NCBI RefSeq assembly: GCF_002025205.1
Contig: NZ_CP019947.1
Span: forward strand, 1,805,501-1,869,500
Origin: Pseudomonas sp. CC6-YY-74
GTDB taxonomy: Bacteria; Pseudomonadota; Gammaproteobacteria; Pseudomonadales; Pseudomonadaceae
DNA length: 64,000 bases
Reading direction: 5' to 3'
In this document: one piece after another, positions 57,655 to 64,000 of the stretch
How the letters are laid out: every line of letters starts with the position of its first letter
Position numbering within the stretch: the first letter of the stretch is position 1
The notes under the pieces: generated by a model
The model's database searches: none
Told to the model about the DNA's origin: nothing
Seen by the model: the letters and a program-made list of their open reading frames with translations, nothing else
Made by a program: the position numbers and the translations under genes

Positions 57655-59394
57655 ATGGGCATGTTGCTTTCACCGCGCACAGAACTGGCTGAGGTGCTCT
57701 TTCGCTTACGCCGAACCTTTTACGCCTTGGCCGCTTTTAGCGGGGTGATCAACCTACTGATGTTGACCCCTGCGGTTTACATGCTGCAGGTGTATGACCG
57801 GGCGCTGGTCAGCAGCAACGTCACCACCCTGCTGATGTTGACCTTGTTGGTAATCGGGCTGTACGTGCTGATGGCCATGTTGGAGGTGGTGCGCTCCACT
57901 GTATTGATTCGCGTCGGCAACCGACTCGACATGATGCTCAACACCCGCATCTTTGGCGCCGCATTCGAACGCAACTTGCGCAGGGCTGGCGGCAACCCGG
58001 CGCAAGCGTTGCAGGATCTGGCCCAGGTGCGTCAGTTTCTCACCGGCAATGGCCTGTTTGCGTTCTTCGATGCCCCCTGGACACCGATCTATCTGCTGGT
58101 GATCTACCTGATCCACCCGATACTCGGTTTCATCGCCCTGATCGGCTCGCTGTTACTGGTCGCGCTTGCTTACCTGACCGAGATCAGCACCCGTAAACCA
58201 CTGGCCGAAGCCAACCAGGCGTCCGTGGTATCCGGCAGCTTTGCCAATAACAACTTGCGCAACGCCGAAGTCATCGAAGCCATGGGCATGCTTCCGGCCA
58301 TCCGCCAGCGCTGGTTCGGCAACCATCTGCGCATTCTTGAAAAGCAGACCCTGGCCTCCGATCGCGCGGCCTATATCAACGGCACCACGCGCTTCGTGCG
58401 CATTACCCTGCAGTCCTTGATGCTCGGTGCCGGCGCACTGCTGGCGATCAAAGGCGAAATCACCCCCGGGATGATGATCGCCGGTTCAATTTTGTCTGGA
58501 CGTGCCCTGGCCCCGGTCGAGCAGGTTATCGCGGCGTGGAAACAGTTGCTCTCCAGCCGTGGGTCCTGGGGACGACTAGCAGCATTGCTGGACGACTTCC
58601 CCGCACACAAACCGTCCATGCCACTGCCCAAACCCGTGGGCATAGTCGTCGTGGAAGGCGCCTTCGCCAATGCACCCGGATCGGGTCTACCGATCCTGCG
58701 CAACATTTCCTTCAACCTCGCCCCAGGCGAATCACTCGGCGTGATTGGCCCATCCGCCTCGGGCAAGTCGACCCTCGCCCGTCTGCTGGTCGGTGTATGG
58801 CCCGCTCATGCCGGCAAGGTACGTCTGGACGGCGCCGATGTATTCGAGTGGAACAAGGAGGAACTGGGCCCCTGGCTCGGCTACCTGCCGCAAGATGTCG
58901 AATTGTTTGAAGGCAGCGTTGCCGACAACATCGCCCGCTTTGGCGAGATCGACAGCGAAGCGGTCATCCTCGCAGCCAAACAAGCGGGCGTACACGAGAT
59001 GATCCTGCGCTTACCGCAAGGCTATGACACCGTCCTGAGCACCGACGGCGGCTCGCTGTCCGGTGGCCAGAAGCAACGCGTCGGGCTGGCCCGCGCCCTC
59101 TACGGAGATCCGTCATTGATTGTCCTCGACGAGCCGAATGCCAGCCTCGACGACCTCGGCGAAGCGGCCTTGGTCCAGGCCATCGCCGACCTCAAGCGGC
59201 GGCAAAAGACCCTGGTCCTGATCTCTCACCGGCCAACCATACTGAACATGGTCGACAAGGTGCTGATGCTACGCGAGGGCACAGTCCATACGTTCGGCTC
59301 CCGCGATGAAGTCTTCAACGCGCTCCGCCAGGCCGGCGTGATACCCGCGGCGGCGGGTTCACCGAGCCTGACATCGGTCAAGGGGAAGGAGTAG
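57655..59394 (+). CDS. Type I secretion ABC transporter (PrtD/HlyB type)
   Basis: 579 residues from ATG at 57655 (MGMLLSPRTELAEVLFRLRR); starts at 57640 or 57661 are possible and the frame is open from 57556. The membrane domain covers about 20-320 and begins with VINLLMLTPAVYMLQVYDRA, the PrtD signature region. The ATPase domain has Walker A GPSASGKST (about 365-373), LSGGQKQRVGLARALYG (about 468), Walker B LIVLDEPNASLD and the H-loop ISHRP. There is no C39 peptidase domain, as expected for RTX exporters. It forms an operon with the adaptor and TolC genes, and probably exports the giant peroxidases. Confidence 0.93.
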   Translation: MGMLLSPRTELAEVLFRLRRTFYALAAFSGVINLLMLTPAVYMLQVYDRALVSSNVTTLLMLTLLVIGLYVLMAMLEVVRSTVLIRVGNRLDMMLNTRIFGAAFERNLRRAGGNPAQALQDLAQVRQFLTGNGLFAFFDAPWTPIYLLVIYLIHPILGFIALIGSLLLVALAYLTEISTRKPLAEANQASVVSGSFANNNLRNAEVIEAMGMLPAIRQRWFGNHLRILEKQTLASDRAAYINGTTRFVRITLQSLMLGAGALLAIKGEITPGMMIAGSILSGRALAPVEQVIAAWKQLLSSRGSWGRLAALLDDFPAHKPSMPLPKPVGIVVVEGAFANAPGSGLPILRNISFNLAPGESLGVIGPSASGKSTLARLLVGVWPAHAGKVRLDGADVFEWNKEELGPWLGYLPQDVELFEGSVADNIARFGEIDSEAVILAAKQAGVHEMILRLPQGYDTVLSTDGGSLSGGQKQRVGLARALYGDPSLIVLDEPNASLDDLGEAALVQAIADLKRRQKTLVLISHRPTILNMVDKVLMLREGTVHTFGSRDEVFNALRQAGVIPAAAGSPSLTSVKGKE

Positions 59395-59398
59395 AGCC

Positions 59399-60745
59399 AT
59401 GTCGGATCTTCAGTTCGAAAGCAAAAGTTTAAAACTTGCCAACCCGGCGCAAGAAGTTGACGTCGATGATCGCCGTCCGGGCCGCTGGGGCATGTGGCTG
59501 GTGTTAGCGGGCTTTGGCGGGTTCATCATGTGGGCCGTTTTCGCGCCCCTCGACGCCGGGATAGTCGCCAACGCCACGGTCAATGTGACCGACAACCGCA
59601 AAATCATTCAGCATCTGACGGGAGGTTCGGTAGAGTCCATTCTGGTCCGCGAAGGCGATCTGGTTAAACGGGGCCAGGCGCTGATCGAACTGGAACCGAC
59701 CCAAGCCATCGCCGAACAAGGCGTAGTCAGCGCCCAGTACATCGTGGTGGGGACCGTACAAAATCGCCTGCAGGCCGAGCGCGACGGGTTGACCGAGGTG
59801 ATTTTCAACCCCGACCTACTGGCCCGTTTCGCCGACGACCCGCGTCTGCAAGCTGCGATTGCCCTGCAACAACGTCTCTTTACCACCCGGCGCAGCGCCT
59901 TGACCGGCGAAGCCGGTATCTTGCAGGAAAACATCCACGGCGCCGAGGAGCAGATTCGAGGGCTTCGCCAAGTGCAAGTCTCGCGGCGCGCGCAAATCAG
60001 GTTTCTCAACGAGGAGCTCGAAGGCGTGCGCAGTCTCGCCGCTGAAGGCTATGTGACCCGCAACCGCATGCTCGAACTGGAGCGCAGCGCAGCCGAACTG
60101 AACGCCGCGTTGGCCCAAAATATTGCCGACATTGGTCGTGCACGTAACCAGATTGCCGAATTGAAACTGCGTACCCTGCAACTCGAGCAGAACTTCCAGA
60201 AGGAGGTGCAATCGCTTCTGACCGATGCGCAGAAGGAAGCCTCTGCCCTAACCGACCGTTTGCGCTCGCTTGACTACGAGGTCACCCATACGGTGATTCG
60301 CTCACCCATCGACGGCATCGTACTGGGCCTCAATGCCTCGACCATCGGCGGCGTGATCCAGGCCGGCTCGGTGATCATGAATGTGGTGCCGGCAAACGAA
60401 CCGCTGCAGGTAGACGCCCAGATCCCGGTACAGGCTATCGACAAGATGACCCCCGGCCTGCCCGTAGACATCACCTTCCCCGCCTTCAACCATGCCCAAA
60501 CACCGAGCATTCCTGGTCGGGTGCTGACCATCTCGGCTGACCGCCTGGTCGACGAGAGCAACAAACAACCCTACTACCTCGCGCAGATTGAGGTGACGCC
60601 AGAAGGCATGGAAAAGCTCGGCAGCAACCGCATTCGCGCCGGCATGCCGGCCACGGTGACGATCATAACCGGCGAGCGCAACCTGATGAGCTATCTGATG
60701 AAGCCGATGCTCGACCGCGTCGACAATGCCTTCAAGGAGCAATAA
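59399..60745 (+). CDS. HlyD-family periplasmic adaptor of type I secretion system
   Basis: 448 residues. AAGGAG precedes the ATG, four bases after the ABC gene stop. One membrane helix (WGMWLVLAGFGGFIMWAVFA, about 30-50) anchors it in the inner membrane. Then come the lipoyl halves (VRDGDLV-like VREGDLVKRGQALIELEPTQ and VIRSPIDGIVLGLNASTIGG), a long coiled-coil hairpin (about 130-290) and a C-terminal beta-barrel section (DRLVDESNKQPYYLAQIEVT). It links the ABC transporter to TolC across the periplasm. Confidence 0.93.
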   Translation: MSDLQFESKSLKLANPAQEVDVDDRRPGRWGMWLVLAGFGGFIMWAVFAPLDAGIVANATVNVTDNRKIIQHLTGGSVESILVREGDLVKRGQALIELEPTQAIAEQGVVSAQYIVVGTVQNRLQAERDGLTEVIFNPDLLARFADDPRLQAAIALQQRLFTTRRSALTGEAGILQENIHGAEEQIRGLRQVQVSRRAQIRFLNEELEGVRSLAAEGYVTRNRMLELERSAAELNAALAQNIADIGRARNQIAELKLRTLQLEQNFQKEVQSLLTDAQKEASALTDRLRSLDYEVTHTVIRSPIDGIVLGLNASTIGGVIQAGSVIMNVVPANEPLQVDAQIPVQAIDKMTPGLPVDITFPAFNHAQTPSIPGRVLTISADRLVDESNKQPYYLAQIEVTPEGMEKLGSNRIRAGMPATVTIITGERNLMSYLMKPMLDRVDNAFKEQ

Positions 60746-60748
60746 ACA

Positions 60749-62101
60749 GTGACCTCAAGAAGTCATGGCATCACGATCCGTTTAGTTCTCGCGTGCCTGG
60801 CTGGTCTGGCCAGCCTGCCGATAGCGGCTCTTGACCTTCAGCAGGCCTGGGAAACCCTGCAACTGCAAGGGCCGACCTACCGTTCTGCGGTCCACGAACG
60901 CGATGCCGGCCTGGAGAACCGCGCCCTTGGACGAGCAGGCTTACTGCCACAGATCAAAGCCAGCGCCAGTAAAAATAAGGTCAACGGCACCCAGGAACAA
61001 ACGGGGCTACCCGAGCGCGACCTGAACTATGACTCGGAAAACCTCGCGGTGCAGCTGCGTCAACCGCTGTTCAATCGACAGAAGCTCGCCGAGTACCGCC
61101 AGGGCAAACAGCGCGCCGATTACAGCGAAGCCGTCTTCGATGCCAAGACGCAGAACGTCGCCGTACGCTTGGCCACCCGTTATTTCGATGTCCTGCTGAC
61201 GCGTGAAACCATCGACTTAGCGAATGCCAAGCTGAAGGCCTTCGAGCAGCAAGTAGCGGCGTCGGATCGCCGCTTCAAACTCGGCGATGGCACTATCACC
61301 GACGTCTATCAGTCAGCCGCGCGGCGTGATCTGGCCCAGGCCGAACTGATCGAAGCGCAAGACAACATGCTGATCGCGCTACGCCTGCTGGAGGAGATGC
61401 TCGGAGAGGTACCGCAACATGTCGCCACCTTGCGTCGCGACTTCCCCACCCCTCCCCTGCATCCCAACGACTTGCAAACGTGGATGAACAAGGCCAAGGC
61501 AAATAATCCCGCACTGCGGGCGCGAGACTACAGCCAAAGAGTGGCCGAAGAAGAAGTCAACCGGGCCAAAAGCGGGCATTGGCCGACCCTCGACCTGGTG
61601 CTGGGTTACACCGATAGTCAGAGTGATTCGATCTCGACCATCAACCAGCAGAATCGCTATTCCTCGATCGGCTTGGAATTCAATATGCCGCTGTTCGCCG
61701 GAGGTGCAACCAGCGCCAGAGTGCGCCAGGCGGTGGCCAGTCGCGAGCAATCCAGCGAAGATTTGAATGCCACGCGTGAGGAGGTGTACTCGTCTACGGC
61801 CCGCCAGTTTCGTGGCGTGCAAAGCGGCCAGGCGCGCATCAAGGCCCTGGAAAATGCCGTGATGTCGAGTGAGCGGGCTCAGGACTCGGCGAAGAAAGGC
61901 TTTCTCGCCGGTGCCAGCACCAACGTCGACATCCTCAACGCCGAGGAGCAGGTGTTCATCGCACGCCGCGATCTACTGGAGGCCAAACTGCGCTATCTGG
62001 TCTCACGCCTCCAGCTGGCAGCGGCAGTGGGTCTACTCGGCGATGACGATATCAATCGGGCCAATAGCTACCTTGGCCCGGAACTGGTTCTAGGTTATTG
62101 A
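60749..62101 (+). CDS. TolC-family outer membrane channel
   Basis: 450 residues from GTG at 60749, with AAGGAG twelve bases upstream and the adaptor stop three bases before. A signal peptide (RLVLACLAGLASLPIAA) ends near residue 26. The protein then shows two OEP repeats, with NLAVQLRQPLFNRQKLAEYR, a central helical barrel and YSSIGLEFNMPLFAGGATSA, then GASTNVDILNAEEQVF at the second helical repeat. It is the outer membrane exit of the type I system (PrtF-like). Confidence 0.93.
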   Translation: MTSRSHGITIRLVLACLAGLASLPIAALDLQQAWETLQLQGPTYRSAVHERDAGLENRALGRAGLLPQIKASASKNKVNGTQEQTGLPERDLNYDSENLAVQLRQPLFNRQKLAEYRQGKQRADYSEAVFDAKTQNVAVRLATRYFDVLLTRETIDLANAKLKAFEQQVAASDRRFKLGDGTITDVYQSAARRDLAQAELIEAQDNMLIALRLLEEMLGEVPQHVATLRRDFPTPPLHPNDLQTWMNKAKANNPALRARDYSQRVAEEEVNRAKSGHWPTLDLVLGYTDSQSDSISTINQQNRYSSIGLEFNMPLFAGGATSARVRQAVASREQSSEDLNATREEVYSSTARQFRGVQSGQARIKALENAVMSSERAQDSAKKGFLAGASTNVDILNAEEQVFIARRDLLEAKLRYLVSRLQLAAAVGLLGDDDINRANSYLGPELVLGY

Positions 62102-62332
62102 AGCCGGTAGGCAGCGAGGCGCGGAGTTGTTCGCTGTAAACACCGGACACATACCACTTCCGCTCTCTGCGTGGGCATGCAGCCCGGACGCTCTGCGTCC
62201 ACTGCCGCTGAAGACGCAAGGTGCACGGTGTAGCCGGATAAAATCCAGGGGCGTTCATCACCGGCCAAACCGCTCGTGGATTGTGCCAGGGCTTATCCGA
62301 ATATGGACTCCGGCCTTGGCATTTCGCCGCCA

Positions 62333-62857
62333 CTAACGCCAATGCCGCTGCTGCACCTTTTGGCTACGACCGCCACCGAGCAACAAACCAACCATCAGCA
62401 GCAGGCTTTCCACCAGCCAGGCCAGCAGCAAGGCACACACCAGGCCCCAGGCGATGGCTTGTGGAGCCAGCAGCACTTGGTAACGGTAGGCTCTGTAGGT
62501 TTCGTCCATCAGCTCGCGATCGGCGGCCGTCGCAAGATGCCAGACCTGGCCGTACCACGTCCCTTGCATGGCCTGCCATTCCAACTCGAGGAAACTGGCG
62601 CGATCGACCAGATACCCCACGCTCTGCGCGTCACTGCGCATAACCGGGTCATCACTGGCCTGATAGTGGGTCACCAACGCCTGCAAATCACCCTGAAAAA
62701 AGCGCCTGGCAGTCTCACGGAAACCCGTCAGGCTCTGCTCGGACTCCAGCCGGTGCGCGTCGACACGCTTGCTGTAATCCGCGATAAACCCCGGCACCTG
62801 TACGCCGACCAGCAGGCCCAAAGCAAACAGCGCCAAGCGTAGATAGCTTCTGAACAT
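62333..62857 (-). CDS. DUF2937 membrane protein
   Basis: 174 residues with an N-terminal helix (LRLALFALGLLVGVQVPGFI) and a C-terminal helix (AIAWGLVCALLLAWLVESLL) around a soluble segment with DYSKRVDAHRLESEQSLTGF. This matches the DUF2937 family of inner membrane proteins of unknown function. It is transcribed towards the secretion operon, with 230 bases between the stops, and follows the glutamine amidotransferase gene by 32 bases in the same direction. Confidence 0.82.
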   Translation of the reverse strand: MFRSYLRLALFALGLLVGVQVPGFIADYSKRVDAHRLESEQSLTGFRETARRFFQGDLQALVTHYQASDDPVMRSDAQSVGYLVDRASFLELEWQAMQGTWYGQVWHLATAADRELMDETYRAYRYQVLLAPQAIAWGLVCALLLAWLVESLLLMVGLLLGGGRSQKVQQRHWR

Positions 62858-62889
62858 CGCCCCTCCCCTGATTTCAAGTTAGCCACCGC

Positions 62890-63666
62890 TCAGTCGGTCA
62901 AGCCCTGAGCCACACACTCGCCGCGCCGCCACAGCCGCCATTCGCCGGGACGATACAGGTTCCAGCATTCGTTATCGGTCAAAGGCTCGGTGGCCAGCAC
63001 CGTGACCACATCGGCGGGCGTGGTTTCGGCCTGGAAATCCACCCGCACATCGGCATCTTTCAACTGTGCCGGGCCAAAAGGCGCACGCCGGGTGATATGT
63101 GCCAGCTTGGTCGAGCAAAAGCTGAATAACCAGTCGCCATCGCTGAGCAGGCAGTTGAACACGCCGTACTGGCGATAGGCCGCACAGGCAGCGACCAGGC
63201 TGGGCAGGAACAGCTCCACCGCCACCGGCTCCGGGAAGTCGCGGCGCAGACCATTGAGCAAACCACAAAAAGCCGCCTCGCTGTCGGTGTCGCCAACCGG
63301 TCGATAGAAGCTCGGCGTCGGTGAAAAACCCGCCAACTGGCCGTTGTGTGCGAAACACCAGTTACGCCCCCACAACTCGCGCACGAATGGGTGGGTATTG
63401 GCCAGGCAGACCTTGCCGACATTGGCCTGGCGAATATGCCCGATCACCACCTCGCTCTTGATCGGGTAGCGCTGCACCAGTTGCGCCACTTCCGATTCGC
63501 TACTGGCGCGCGGATCCTGGAACAGGCGCAGACCGCGCCCTTCATAGAACCCGATACCCCAGCCGTCGCGGTGCGGCCCGGTGTCGCCGCCGCGGCGCAT
63601 CAGCCCGGTAAAGCTGAAGACGATATCGGTGGGCACATTGGCACTCATGCCGAGCAATTCACACAT
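62890..63666 (-). CDS. Class II glutamine amidotransferase, YafJ-type
   Basis: 258 residues from ATG at 63666; after removal of Met the N-terminal Cys2 (MCELLGMSANVPTD) is the catalytic nucleophile, which fixes the start. Further family residues are GGDTGPHRDGWGIGFYEG, IGHIRQANVGKVCLANTHPF and WCFAHNGQLAGF with the oxyanion Asn-Gly. These stand-alone Ntn hydrolases resemble the glutaminase half of larger amidotransferases; the ammonia acceptor is not known. It is probably cytoplasmic. The upstream open frame to 63909 lacks similarity. Confidence 0.92.
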   Translation of the reverse strand: MCELLGMSANVPTDIVFSFTGLMRRGGDTGPHRDGWGIGFYEGRGLRLFQDPRASSESEVAQLVQRYPIKSEVVIGHIRQANVGKVCLANTHPFVRELWGRNWCFAHNGQLAGFSPTPSFYRPVGDTDSEAAFCGLLNGLRRDFPEPVAVELFLPSLVAACAAYRQYGVFNCLLSDGDWLFSFCSTKLAHITRRAPFGPAQLKDADVRVDFQAETTPADVVTVLATEPLTDNECWNLYRPGEWRLWRRGECVAQGLTD

Positions 63667-64000
63667 GGTTAAAACTCTCGACTCAGAGGTTATGAAACTA
63701 TCCAACGCCGTCGCGAGAGCGACTACAAGCCCGTAGGATGGATTAGCCGCCCAGGTGATGTTAGGCAAGACCGCATGTTCTACACGGCGTGACCCAGCAT
63801 GGCGGTGAACCTGCGGCCCCCTGATGGGTATCGCTACGCTCATCCTACGCGGCCCGCGCCATCCTACAGTCTTGCCCCCAAGATCCGTAGATCTATAGGA
63901 GCCGGGCATGGCCAGTCATTAAGCCGCGGGGAATCCGCTCAAAGTCGCGGTTCGACCCGTGCACGTCCCTTGCTACCCTGGTCATAACGCGTATCGGCAT
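63667..64000. other. Intergenic region at the window end
   Basis: About 330 bases. It contains a REP-like inverted-repeat block at 63732-63849 and a further half unit (catcctacag) near 63861. No gene is supported. Confidence 0.55.
63732..63849. repeat. REP-like element with inverted ends
   Basis: Starts cgtaggatggattagcc and ends, in reverse complement, cgtaggatgagcgtagc. The inner part gggtatcgctacgctcatcc is a segment common in pseudomonad extragenic repeats. Such elements are often mobilised by REP-associated transposases located elsewhere in the genome. Confidence 0.7.

Overview
The window looks like chromosomal DNA of a Pseudomonas-type gammaproteobacterium. The ihfB, cysK, MoxR/CoxE-like pair, DUF748, DUF2937 and YafJ-type genes all have a Pseudomonas character, most genes are GC-rich, and REP-like 'GTAGGATG' repeats occur. 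It mixes ordinary housekeeping genes with two large accessory regions. No rRNA, tRNA or CRISPR was seen.

Region 1 (1-18935, minus strand) is a surface-glycan locus that appears to be controlled by antitermination. It opens with an RfaH-type NusG paralogue, followed by a perfect 12-base ops element in the leader of the next operon. Then come wecB and wecC (UDP-ManNAc and UDP-ManNAcA synthesis), a sulfotransferase with a long repeat coiled coil, two large glycosyltransferases, an SGNH hydrolase, three more family-2 sulfotransferases, a GT4 glycosyltransferase, a six-helix membrane protein, APS kinase (cysC) and a DHH phosphoesterase. Read together, this is a sulfated glycan factory: CysC supplies PAPS, four sulfotransferases use it, and the DHH enzyme may remove the PAP by-product. 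Three genes are interrupted by single-base shifts, two of them at G tracts of 7 and 8, so either phase variation or homopolymer error must be considered. An IS30 element and an AT-rich stretch sit in the middle.

Region 2 (19298-23403) is decayed DNA: a multiply broken beta-CASP metallo-hydrolase gene carrying a repeat insertion, an IS3-family copy with a broken orfB, and the 3' remnant of an ihfB gene.

Region 3 (23462-46816, minus strand) holds two paralogous giant secreted proteins of about 3,450 residues. Each has two animal-type haem peroxidase domains, RTX calcium-binding repeats, Ig-like modules and a C-terminal type I secretion region. The first is intact. The second has one single-base frameshift. 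Their 3' parts share a 1.37 kb block that appears almost identical although the rest has diverged. A second, intact IS3 copy lies between them.

Region 4 (47828-64000) contains ihfB, a convergent NarL-type sensor kinase/response regulator pair, a divergent RpoS paralogue with an unusual region 2.4 residue, cysK, a DUF748 protein, a MoxR ATPase with a CoxE-like VWA protein, a complete type I secretion system (ABC, HlyD, TolC) that is the obvious candidate exporter for the giant peroxidases, a DUF2937 protein, a class II glutamine amidotransferase and a terminal REP-like repeat.
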